Assembly: GCA_030632405.1 (NCBI GenBank)
Contig: DAOVUU010000213.1
Coordinates: 1-5,381, forward strand
Source of the DNA: Desulfobulbaceae bacterium
GTDB taxonomy: Bacteria; Desulfobacterota; Desulfobulbia; Desulfobulbales; Desulfocapsaceae
DNA length: 5,381 nt
Reading direction: 5' to 3'
This document shows, piece after piece, positions 1 to 5,381 of this stretch. Numbering within the stretch: the stretch's first letter is position 1; each line of letters opens with the position of its first letter. Below the pieces are notes generated by a model. That model had not been told where the DNA came from and searched no databases. It saw only the letters and a program-made list of their open reading frames with translations. A program made the position numbers and the translations under genes.

Positions 1-1292
1 AACAAAGACCGGACGGCCCTTCCCCTGAAAAAACTGACAGGGTAATGCTCCTGCGACAACGATTATCCCGAATATTTTTCCTGCGAAAGTTCTTTTCCTA
101 TCCCGTATCCCTCTCTTTTAAAACTATCCAGAACCTTGGCCTGGTCCGGATAGTTAAAATAGGTACCAGCTATGTGTGGGTTCGTCTGTTTCCTGTGCGC
201 AATGAAAAAAGCCTGGAGGATTTTTTCATCAACCGCTTTGGACACCAGCTCTACTTGACATTCTTTAAAGATTATACCGAGAAGGTGTGGGGAACCTCCT
301 GCCGAAACATTACCGCAGAATGGGGTGCCCAGCGCATAAAAGGACTCTCGATTTCCAAAGCGGTTCTGCACGCCCTTACATCCCCCTGGAAAAAGAAGGG
401 CAGCATTGACCAGAAGGACACGGAAACAAGTCTGATTGAGCGATTCATGTACCCGAAGCTCGGCCCTGGTCAGCTCTGGGAGGAAGTTGCAAAAATTGTA
501 GAGAAGCAGGGGGGAGAGATCCATTTTAACAGGGAGGTAAAAAAGCTTGTTCTGGAAGGTGATCAGATCACTACAATCACCGTTGCAGACACCCTTTCGC
601 ACACCGAAGAAGAGTACACGGGAGAAATAATTTTTTCGACTATGCCTGTAAAAGATCTTATCGGCGGCATGCAGGGCAGTGTTCCGAAAAAAGTACGCCA
701 TGTGGCAGAAAACCTGCCCTACAGGGATTTTATCACTGTAGGCCTCCTGCTGAAAGAATTAAAGATAAAAAATGATACGAATCTTGCCACCCATAAAAAT
801 CTCGTCCCTGACAACTGGATCTATATCCAGGAAAGGGAGGTTAAACTTGGAAGATTACAGATATTTAACAACTGGAGTCCCTACCTCGTAGCAGATAAGG
901 ATAATGCCTGGATCGGTCTTGAATATTTCTGCAGTGAAGGGGATGAGATGTGGGAGATGGATGACGACAAATTCATCAAGTTTGCAATCGATGAACTGGC
1001 AAGTATCGACATCATAGAAAAAGATAAGGTACTGGATCACACAATTATAAGGGTTCCAAAGACGTACCCCTCATATTTCGGCACCTATAATGAATTTGAC
1101 GTGGTAAAAGATTTTGTGATCGATATTGAAAACCTGCACCTTGTCGGAAGAAACGGGATGCACAAATACAATAACCAGGATCACTCAATGCTCACGGCGA
1201 TGGTTTCCGTTGATAACCTGGTAACCGGCGAGAAATCCAAGAGAAATATCTGGGAGATTAATACGGAGGAGGATTATCACGAAAAGAGTTAA
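1..1292 (+). CDS. NAD(P)/FAD-dependent oxidoreductase (amine-oxidase / UDP-galactopyranose-mutase-like), 5'-truncated by window edge
   Basis: The frame is open from base 3 to the TAA at 1290-1292, giving 429 visible residues. The ATG at 45 is probably not the start: the 14 codons before it end in PEKTDRV, which continues without a break into [17 protein letters not shown] as in relatives of about 500 residues. The missing N-terminus should carry the GxGxxG FAD-binding Rossmann motif. Numbering from the ATG at 45, family-like segments are [11 protein letters not shown] (56-66), [11 protein letters not shown] (73-83), [14 protein letters not shown] (93-106), [12 protein letters not shown] (136-147), a Rossmann-type strand [13 protein letters not shown] (156-168), STMPVKDLI (198-206), and the C-terminal FAD-contacting segment [20 protein letters not shown] (363-382). 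No signal peptide or membrane segment is clear in the visible part. Relatives often sit in polysaccharide or glycolipid loci, which suits the GT-C-like neighbour. The substrate cannot be inferred; assignment to the flavin oxidoreductase family is firm. Confidence 0.9.
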   Translation, partial: QRPDGPSPEKTDRVMLLRQRLSRIFFLRKFFSYPVSLSFKTIQNLGLVRIVKIGTSYVWVRLFPVRNEKSLEDFFINRFGHQLYLTFFKDYTEKVWGTSCRNITAEWGAQRIKGLSISKAVLHALTSPWKKKGSIDQKDTETSLIERFMYPKLGPGQLWEEVAKIVEKQGGEIHFNREVKKLVLEGDQITTITVADTLSHTEEEYTGEIIFSTMPVKDLIGGMQGSVPKKVRHVAENLPYRDFITVGLLLKELKIKNDTNLATHKNLVPDNWIYIQEREVKLGRLQIFNNWSPYLVADKDNAWIGLEYFCSEGDEMWEMDDDKFIKFAIDELASIDIIEKDKVLDHTIIRVPKTYPSYFGTYNEFDVVKDFVIDIENLHLVGRNGMHKYNNQDHSMLTAMVSVDNLVTGEKSKRNIWEINTEEDYHEKS

Positions 1293-1314
1293 ACCAAGGC
1301 AATCATCGGGTTGA

Positions 1315-2994
1315 CTACGACTCCTGGCTGACCGAACCATTTTTTTTCAGTTTACTGCAGGCAAAAACCGACATCATGGAGATATAAAAGAGCACAAGAG
1401 GATAGGCTGAAAAAAGTGGCCGATGCACGGTCCACAGGGTTATTTTCACGTATGTCAGCACACTCACCAGTGAGATGATACCACCCAGGGTTATCAGACC
1501 GAACATCGCTGCAAAGTCTATCTCCCGCCTTATGATGGACTGACCCAGAAAAAAAAGGTGGATCAAAAACGCAAGAGGAAAGAGAAGAGGGACTACAGCC
1601 TTGTAACCGGCAGCAATATCGGTGAAAATTCGAAATTTTTCAATTATCATATGCATATAATAATCGGGGTAGGCCTGTATCTGGGCCAAACGCCCGGGGA
1701 CGATTTTTTCCCTGGTAACAAACTTGTAGGCCCGGAACATCTCCCTGTTAGCAGTTGACTTCCGCTTCAAATACTCGTCTTCACCAGTGCTAAAAGATTG
1801 AAACGTTGCCGCATGCTTGAGGATGTCCCAGAAATAGACAGGGATAATCTTTATATACTCAGCCCGCCAGACAGGCTTTATGGAGGGCTTTCTGTCCAGA
1901 CAGGGTATGGCTCCTGCTTCACAGGCTGTACTTATCTCCTCTCCCACCTTGCGGTAAAATTCCAGAGCTTCCGGGAGAGAATTGGCATTACCACTCTTTC
2001 TAACCATATCCCGGAGTACCCATATATAGTAGGATTGTGGCATCTGCGCACCTTTTTTCCCTTCCTCAAAATAAGGTTTCAGCTGTCTAAATGTCGGACT
2101 CACCGCATAGGCAGCGTTCTGATTTTCCCGGCCCACCGGAATATATCTCTCACTTTTTTTCACATTGATATTCATCAAACCTCCCAGTGCCGATTGAAAC
2201 TCGGGGGTTTTCAACTCGATGATACAGGGCACACCATAGTGTTTTTGGTTGAGGCTGGTAAATGTTGTTGTAAAACCTGTGAAAATTATCGGGATGGGCA
2301 GGAGGAATGCCAACCGCTTCAATATATTCCCCCAACCCATTTCGTTGTTGATCACCAGAAAGTAGAGCGCAAACAGACCAAGGGAGGGAAGGAGCCAGAT
2401 CCCTTCTTCACGGGTGTACCAGAGAAGAGAAAAAAACAACCCGAGGGCCACACTCCAGAGTATTTTACTCTTATATGAATAGCCGGCCCGTAGAAGCAGG
2501 CCACCCATACAGGCAAACACTGCAAGCACCAGAGGCATGGATAGCCCAAAACGAAAAGCCCGTCCTGCGCCCGGATAGGCATAACTGAAAGGGTTTAAAA
2601 GAAGCAGAAAGAAAATGGCCATAAAAATCCATCGAGCCTTGAGCAGCGGTCGAACAGCCACAACAGCCAGAACACAAAAACCCGAGTGAACCAAGTGCTG
2701 GACAAGAAGAAGAGGCATACCGGTGTGATGTGCGGCAGCTATAAAAAGAGGGTAGACAGGGCCTTTGACCAGGGTCACCTGATTGTAAGGCCCGAGCCAT
2801 GCACCGCTGAGGATATGTTGAGCCAGTTTTACAAAGAGATAGTCATCATGTGGTGTATGTGTTGCCAGAAAATCCTGCGCTTCAACCAGCCACAATCTGG
2901 CGAGAATAAGAAAGACCATCCACCAGATAAGAATGCGATCATCGTTTGTTTTTGCTGAAGTCAAATGCACGGGTTTAAAACGCTCAATAATCAT
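1315..2994 (-). CDS. Polytopic membrane protein, GT-C glycosyltransferase-like, function unknown
   Basis: This 559-residue protein ends in TAG at 1315-1317. About ten hydrophobic segments are visible: roughly 21-38, 80-115 (probably two), 120-138, 150-168, 178-193, 198-215, 226-246, 465-485, 494-516 and 528-547. A large hydrophilic region (about 247-460) separates the first group from the last three. The first loop carries HDDYLFVKLAQHIL (49-62, acidic pair D50-D51), followed by GAWLGPYNQVTLVKGPVYPL. An acidic motif in the first extracytoplasmic loop is typical of GT-C enzymes that take sugars from polyprenyl-phosphate donors. TREEGIW (194-200) between two membrane segments is another likely functional motif. 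I infer an inner-membrane glycosyltransferase or related glycan enzyme; donor and acceptor are unknown. The start at 2994 has no good Shine-Dalgarno sequence, but the next Met (residue 26) lies inside the first membrane segment, so 2994 is preferred. The gene converges on the oxidoreductase with a 22-bp gap. Confidence 0.82.
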   Translation of the reverse strand: MIIERFKPVHLTSAKTNDDRILIWWMVFLILARLWLVEAQDFLATHTPHDDYLFVKLAQHILSGAWLGPYNQVTLVKGPVYPLFIAAAHHTGMPLLLVQHLVHSGFCVLAVVAVRPLLKARWIFMAIFFLLLLNPFSYAYPGAGRAFRFGLSMPLVLAVFACMGGLLLRAGYSYKSKILWSVALGLFFSLLWYTREEGIWLLPSLGLFALYFLVINNEMGWGNILKRLAFLLPIPIIFTGFTTTFTSLNQKHYGVPCIIELKTPEFQSALGGLMNINVKKSERYIPVGRENQNAAYAVSPTFRQLKPYFEEGKKGAQMPQSYYIWVLRDMVRKSGNANSLPEALEFYRKVGEEISTACEAGAIPCLDRKPSIKPVWRAEYIKIIPVYFWDILKHAATFQSFSTGEDEYLKRKSTANREMFRAYKFVTREKIVPGRLAQIQAYPDYYMHMIIEKFRIFTDIAAGYKAVVPLLFPLAFLIHLFFLGQSIIRREIDFAAMFGLITLGGIISLVSVLTYVKITLWTVHRPLFSAYPLVLFYISMMSVFACSKLKKNGSVSQES

Positions 2995-3080
2995 AGCCGG
3001 GATACAGAAAAATTTTGATCCTTCAAAAGGGAATAGCCCCTTGCTGGTGACAGGTATTCGCCCAAACCGCCGAGCCTCCT

Positions 3081-3109
3081 ATCCTAGCTTATCCGTACCG
3101 TACTTGCAA
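3081..3109 (-). promoter_or_regulatory. Sigma70-type promoter for the GT-C-like gene
   Basis: On the minus strand TTGCAA (3109-3104) is followed by a 17-nt spacer and TAGGAT (3086-3081). The match to the -35/-10 consensus is good and the spacing ideal. Transcription would begin near 3075, giving a leader of about 80 nt before the ATG at 2994. The spacer holds the odd palindrome GTACGGTAC (3104-3096), a possible operator, though this is speculative. In the leader, AAGGG and CCCTT (between 3026 and 3041) could form a small 5-bp hairpin. Confidence 0.5.
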
Positions 3110-3152
3110 CACCTTCACTAAATTGAATTTTTGCCGAAAAACACATGCCCTG

Positions 3153-3181
3153 TTGTGGATATTCAAATAAACCGTTATGAT
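3153..3181 (+). promoter_or_regulatory. Possible sigma70-type promoter reading toward the racemase
   Basis: TTGTGG (3153-3158), a 17-nt spacer and TATGAT (3176-3181) form a plausible rightward promoter in an AT-rich stretch. If used, transcription would start near 3188 and run through the whole inverted-repeat element before reaching the racemase ATG at 3541, giving a leader of about 350 nt. The -10 is good and the -35 moderate. A chance match in AT-rich DNA is possible. Confidence 0.35.
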
Positions 3182-3233
3182 GATGCTCCTTCCGGGTTCA
3201 CCAAAAACCATGCATAAATACTGGTTGGAATCA

Positions 3234-3256
3234 GTAGTGTCCGGTTTAAATTTTGC
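3234..3256 (+). repeat. Left terminal inverted repeat of the MITE-like element
   Basis: The 23 bases begin GTAGTGTCCGG and end TTTTGC. They pair with 3488-3510 at 17 of 23 positions, with mismatches at repeat positions 3, 9, 14, 15, 18 and 19. An AGGAGG stretch follows directly (3257-3262). Confidence 0.55.
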
Positions 3257-3266
3257 AGGAGGATTC

Positions 3267-3413
3267 ATGGATAATTTTTGGGAGCGCCATTCAGTAAATT
3301 TCGTAGTATTTCGGAGTCTACGCTTACCTCTTAATATTTTCACATTTGATTTGTATCAGTCTTCGAAGTCTACGCTATCTGCGAGGAACTCGCATGATAC
3401 AAATTGGATGTGA
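3267..3413 (+). CDS. Small ORF inside the element, doubtful
   Basis: A 48-codon frame runs from ATG at 3267 to TGA at 3411-3413. It begins MDNFWERHSVNF and follows an AGGAGG Shine-Dalgarno sequence (3257-3262) with a 4-nt gap, just inside the left terminal repeat. That arrangement is typical of the 5' end of an IS transposase gene. The rest of the frame crosses the direct repeat and the long hairpin, so its codons are constrained by those structures, and the peptide shows no domain I recognise. It may be the remnant of a transposase start fused to unrelated sequence, or a chance frame. It is listed because of the strong ribosome binding site. Confidence 0.22.
   Translation: MDNFWERHSVNFVVFRSLRLPLNIFTFDLYQSSKSTLSARNSHDTNWM
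3311..3376 (+). repeat. 14-bp direct repeat TCGRAGTCTACGCT, two copies
   Basis: TCGGAGTCTACGCT (3311-3324) recurs as TCGAAGTCTACGCT (3363-3376), 13 of 14 identical and 52 bp apart. The first copy lies before the left arm of the long hairpin, the second within its apical loop. This could be a recombinase or regulator binding site, or the trace of a small duplication. Confidence 0.5.
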
Positions 3414-3421
3414 GAAATATT
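3333..3421 (+). repeat. Long hairpin, 26-pair stem when read as + strand RNA
   Basis: The left arm (3333-3358, ending GATTTGTATCA) pairs with the right arm (3395-3421, beginning TGATACAAATT). In + strand RNA there are 22 Watson-Crick pairs, four G-U pairs (3348-3405, 3347-3406, 3346-3407, 3339-3414) and one bulged A (3417). The apical loop (3359-3394) contains a second perfect stem, TGCGAG/CTCGCA (3380-3385 and 3389-3394) around a GAA triloop, directly abutting the main stem, plus the palindrome CTTCGAAG (3361-3368). It could be a structured non-coding or leader RNA, or a transposon-encoded fold. It is not a terminator, as no U-run follows. Confidence 0.6.
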
Positions 3422-3442
3422 TGAAAATCAAGAAATCTACTG

Positions 3443-3480
3443 CCAAAAGCGGACAAAAGTTATTCATGAATCCGTTTTGG
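3443..3480 (+). repeat. Second hairpin inside the element
   Basis: CCAAAAGCGGA (3443-3453) and TCCGTTTTGG (3471-3480) form a 10-bp stem with one bulged G (3449). The 17-nt loop contains the palindrome TTCATGAA (3463-3470). It lies between the long hairpin and the right terminal repeat. No U-tract follows, so it is unlikely to be an intrinsic terminator. Confidence 0.5.
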
Positions 3481-3487
3481 ATGCTTC

Positions 3488-3510
3488 GCAATTTTCTAAC
3501 CAGACACCAC
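3488..3510 (-). repeat. Right terminal inverted repeat of the MITE-like element
   Basis: Read on the minus strand this begins GTGGTGTCTGG and ends AATTGC, matching the left repeat at 17 of 23 positions. It ends 30 bp before the racemase start codon. Confidence 0.55.
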
Positions 3511-3540
3511 CAAATAGATCATTAACAAACAAAAGCAACG

Positions 3541-4263
3541 ATGGAAAGAAAAGAGAAAATAGTCGGGATTTTAGGGGGAATGGGACCGGAGGCCACTGTT
3601 GATCTGATGCAGCGGATCATTCACCTGACCCCGGCTCTGGATGATATCGACCATATCCGATGTATTGTGGATAATAACCCAAAGGTTCCATCCAGAATAA
3701 AAGCCATCATTGAGGGAAATGGAGAGGACCCCGCTCCCTGTATGGCAGATATGGGCAAGCGGTTGGAATCATGGGGTGCGGATTTTCTCGCCATTGCCTG
3801 CAATACTGCCCATCATTACTATAGTGCGGTCCAGGATGCAGTTAATATTCCGGTAATCAACCTTATTGAGATTGTCACCAATCATGTGAAAGATACTTTC
3901 CCGGAACATGATAAAGTCGGGATACTGGCCTCTCCAGCTGTTGCCATTACGGGACTTTATACTAAAGAGTTTAAAAAATTAGCTATTGAGGAAGTGTGGC
4001 CCGACCCTGATTATCAAGATCGCCTCCTTACTATTATCAGAGAGGTGAAAAAAGGAAATACCACCACTCAACTGCTCAATGAGTATAAAAATGTGTGTCG
4101 GAACCTACTGCAGAAAGGTGCAAAGACTGCAATTATTGGCTGTACAGAATTGAGTGCCCTTGGTGGCGAATTGCCCATGCATACCATTGATGCAGCTCAG
4201 ATTCTGGCTATGGAGATTATTCGGAGAGCAAAAGACCAGTCATATTCTCAAATAGGCGCTTGA
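3541..4263 (+). CDS. Aspartate/glutamate racemase family protein
   Basis: This 240-residue protein matches the usual size of cofactor-independent aspartate/glutamate racemases (about 230-240), which interconvert L- and D-amino acids using two cysteines as acid and base. The N-terminus IVGILGGMGPEATVDL (7-22) is the family signature. The first catalytic Cys is C87 in AIACNTAHHYY and the second C201 in IIGCTELSALGG; the second half-domain starts near VGILASPAVAITGLY (126-140). Both cysteines are present, so an active racemase is plausible, probably on aspartate, although the family includes enzymes with other acidic or broad specificity. It should be cytoplasmic. The ATG at 3541 is placed correctly for the family but has no visible Shine-Dalgarno sequence; the bases before it are A-rich. 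hypC follows after 79 bp without a clear terminator. Possible roles are supplying D-aspartate for the cell wall or amino-acid turnover; neither is shown by the context. Confidence 0.9.
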   Translation: MERKEKIVGILGGMGPEATVDLMQRIIHLTPALDDIDHIRCIVDNNPKVPSRIKAIIEGNGEDPAPCMADMGKRLESWGADFLAIACNTAHHYYSAVQDAVNIPVINLIEIVTNHVKDTFPEHDKVGILASPAVAITGLYTKEFKKLAIEEVWPDPDYQDRLLTIIREVKKGNTTTQLLNEYKNVCRNLLQKGAKTAIIGCTELSALGGELPMHTIDAAQILAMEIIRRAKDQSYSQIGA

Positions 4264-4326
4264 GAAAATACTCGATATCTCCTCGTAAAAAAAATGATAA
4301 AGGGAAAAAACATCCGTCAGACAACG

Positions 4327-4335
4327 AAAGGAGGG
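4327..4335 (+). promoter_or_regulatory. Strong ribosome binding site of hypC
   Basis: AAAGGAGGG, with AGGAGG core at 4329-4334, lies 8 nt before the ATG at 4343 and fixes the hypC start. It contrasts with the weak or absent sites before the racemase and hypD. Confidence 0.8.
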
Positions 4336-4342
4336 TTGCAGC

Positions 4343-4612
4343 ATGTGTTTAGCTATACCAATGAGGATAACCCACATTCAGGGAAACCCTGAAGATTTCG
4401 GTATCGGCCAGATCGCCACGGTTGATGCGGACGGTATCAGCAGGGAAATCCGTCTGGATATCGTTGATCACTGGCCCAATGTGGGCGATTACGTAATCAT
4501 CCATGCAGGTTTTGCGATCCATACCCTGGTCGAAGAAGAGGCAAAAAAGAACATCTCCCTTCTGCAGGAATTAGCAGAAACCATCCCCGAAGAACTCCTC
4601 TCCAGAGATTAA
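4343..4612 (+). CDS. hypC: HypC/HybG/HupF family hydrogenase maturation chaperone
   Basis: This 89-residue protein opens with MCLAIPMRI, the HypC hallmark. Cys2, exposed after Met removal, is the residue that in characterised HypC proteins contacts HypD and the iron of the Fe(CN)2CO unit and the hydrogenase large-subunit precursor. The conserved His motif is seen as IIHAGFAIH (52-60; H54 probably matches the family histidine). Length fits the family (about 75-100), with a small beta-barrel followed by a helical acidic C-terminus (EEEAKKNISLLQELAE). It acts in the cytoplasm with HypD as the scaffold for assembling the [NiFe]-hydrogenase iron ligands. A strong Shine-Dalgarno sequence precedes it, and hypD starts 7 bp after its stop, so the two are almost certainly co-transcribed. 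Which hydrogenase it serves cannot be seen here. Confidence 0.96.
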   Translation: MCLAIPMRITHIQGNPEDFGIGQIATVDADGISREIRLDIVDHWPNVGDYVIIHAGFAIHTLVEEEAKKNISLLQELAETIPEELLSRD

Positions 4613-4619
4613 ACTCATT

Positions 4620-5381
4620 ATGAAATATCTTGATGAATATCGTGATATTGAACTGGCCAGACCCCTGGTTGAGGAACTCGGAAATTCGGTGACAAAACCG
4701 CTTCGTATTATGGAGATATGCGGCTCACACACTATGGCCATCTTTCGAAACGGAATACGGACCATCCTGCCCGAAGGCATGGAACTTATTTCGGGTCCCG
4801 GCTGCCCGGTCTGTGTCACCTCCGCCTCCCATATGGACGCTTTTATCTCGATAGCCGACAGACCTGGTATCCGGGTTGCAATTTTCGGCGACCTCTTCAA
4901 AGTGCCGGGTAGTCGTGGATCACTGGCCAATGCCAGCTCGAGGGGAGCAAAAATTGATATTGTATATTCTCCAATGGATGGCCTGGAAATTGCCAAGAAT
5001 AACCCGGGGGATATTGTCGTCTTTCTCGGTGTAGGATTTGAAACAACTACCCCGGGTATAGCTGCAACTCTTCTCGCAGCAAAGAACCAGAATGTAAAAA
5101 ATTTCCTGCTCTTTTCCACTCAGAAAACAATGCTGGCTCCCATGAATGGTCTACTCGGTGATGCCAATCTGAAAATTGACGGTCTTCTCTGTCCCGGCCA
5201 CGTATCTTCTATTATTGGTGCTGGAGCCTGGGAACCACTAGTCACCGAATTTGGTCTGGCATGTGTAGTAGGCGGCTTTGAGACCGCAGATCTTCTGAAA
5301 AGCCTCATTCTTCTTGCCCGCCAGGTGGGAGAGAATAAACCGAAAGTGGAAAATATCTATCCGCGGGCAGTCTCCTGGGAA
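4620..5381 (+). CDS. hypD: Hydrogenase maturation protein HypD, 3'-truncated by window edge
   Basis: The frame opens at ATG 4620 and stays open to the last base, giving 254 residues of a family usually about 360-370 long. The N-terminus MKYLDEYRDIELA is typical of HypD. Conserved motifs are CGSHTMAI (C34), GPGCPVCVT (C62 and C65), FGDLFKVPGS (89-98), GVGFETTTP (137-145), STQKTM (166-171) and CPGHVSSIIG (C191). The first three cysteines correspond to the conserved residues thought to form the iron-binding and redox site shared with HypC; the C-terminal cysteines that bind the [4Fe-4S] cluster lie beyond the window. With HypC, HypD holds the iron while HypE and HypF supply cyanide. No clear ribosome binding site is seen in the 7-bp gap, so translation is probably coupled to hypC. 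hypE is the likely next gene, but it is not visible. Confidence 0.96.
   Translation, partial: MKYLDEYRDIELARPLVEELGNSVTKPLRIMEICGSHTMAIFRNGIRTILPEGMELISGPGCPVCVTSASHMDAFISIADRPGIRVAIFGDLFKVPGSRGSLANASSRGAKIDIVYSPMDGLEIAKNNPGDIVVFLGVGFETTTPGIAATLLAAKNQNVKNFLLFSTQKTMLAPMNGLLGDANLKIDGLLCPGHVSSIIGAGAWEPLVTEFGLACVVGGFETADLLKSLILLARQVGENKPKVENIYPRAVSWE

Larger units (their letters stand above)
3234..3510. mobile_element. MITE-like or internally deleted IS element with imperfect terminal inverted repeats
   Basis: The left end, GTAGTGTCCGGTTT... (3234-3256), and the reverse complement of the right end, GTGGTGTCTGGTTA... (3510-3488), match at 17 of 23 positions and both finish in TTGC. The ~277 bp between them hold no transposase-sized gene, only a 48-codon frame and two hairpins. 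Terminal repeats, small size, location between genes and internal palindromes fit a non-autonomous miniature element or an IS reduced to its ends. The GTGTCCGGTT-type terminus resembles ends of some insertion sequences, but I cannot name the family. No clear target-site duplication is seen beside the repeats, and the ends have diverged, suggesting an old insertion. Confidence 0.5.

Noticed and set aside
63..701. 212-codon open frame on the - strand
   Set aside because: It is antisense to the oxidoreductase, which has clear family motifs over the same bases.
1308..1350. Possible intrinsic terminator for the oxidoreductase: GGTT...AACC followed by eight T's at 1341-1348
   Set aside because: Only four contiguous base pairs form, with a loop of over 20 nt, and the T-run lies inside the opposite gene's coding sequence.
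1798..2478. 226-codon open frame on the + strand
   Set aside because: It lies wholly antisense within the membrane-protein gene, has no ribosome binding site or recognisable domain, and its composition (many Cys, His and Arg) is that of a shadow frame.
3333..3422. Integron attC site as explanation of the long imperfect hairpin
   Set aside because: No GTTRRRY / RYYYAAC core pair is found at the stem ends, and no integrase or gene cassettes are nearby.
3492..3520. Promoter TTTTCT-17 nt-TAGATC just before the racemase
   Set aside because: Both hexamers match the consensus poorly, and it would leave a leader of only about 14 nt.
4264..4342. Promoter or terminator between the racemase and hypC
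   Set aside because: No hairpin plus T-run is seen, and TTGAGA at 4260 has no -10 box at acceptable spacing.
4571..5119. 182-codon open frame on the - strand
   Set aside because: It is antisense to hypC-hypD, whose conserved motifs are unmistakable in the + frame.

Overview
The window looks like accessory or housekeeping chromosome of an anaerobic or facultative Gram-negative bacterium. Moderate G+C, HypC/HypD hydrogenase maturation proteins and an envelope-polysaccharide-type oxidoreductase would suit a Desulfobacterota (sulfate-reducer-like) genome. That placement rests on general protein resemblance, not on a search. No rRNA, tRNA or CRISPR array is visible.

Layout. (1) 1-1292, + strand: the 3' part of an NAD(P)/FAD-dependent oxidoreductase of the amine-oxidase / UDP-galactopyranose-mutase-like type. 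The reading frame is open through the left edge, so the first ATG at 45 is internal. (2) 1315-2994, - strand: a 559-residue polytopic membrane protein with a GT-C glycosyltransferase-like layout, convergent with gene 1 and separated from it by 22 bp. A good sigma70-type promoter for it lies at 3081-3109. (3) 2995-3540: a 546-bp region between divergent genes. It holds that promoter, a possible rightward promoter (3153-3181), and a ~277-bp MITE-like or decayed-IS element (3234-3510). The element has 23-bp imperfect terminal inverted repeats and two strong internal hairpins. (4) 3541-4263, + strand: an aspartate/glutamate racemase family protein with both catalytic cysteines. (5) 4343-4612 and 4620-5381, + strand: hypC followed 7 bp later by hypD, which runs off the right edge.

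How the genes fit together. The oxidoreductase and the GT-C-like protein both suggest a surface glycan or glycolipid locus to the left. HypC and HypD form the complex on which the Fe(CN)2CO unit of [NiFe]-hydrogenase is built; hypE and a hydrogenase would be expected nearby, beyond the right edge or elsewhere. The racemase reads toward hypC across a 79-bp gap with no obvious terminator, so it may be co-transcribed, but no functional link is evident.

The most interesting part is the structured intergenic element. Its long inverted repeat pairs almost completely only when read as + strand RNA, because four of its positions are G-U pairs. This hints at a selected RNA structure rather than only a DNA palindrome.
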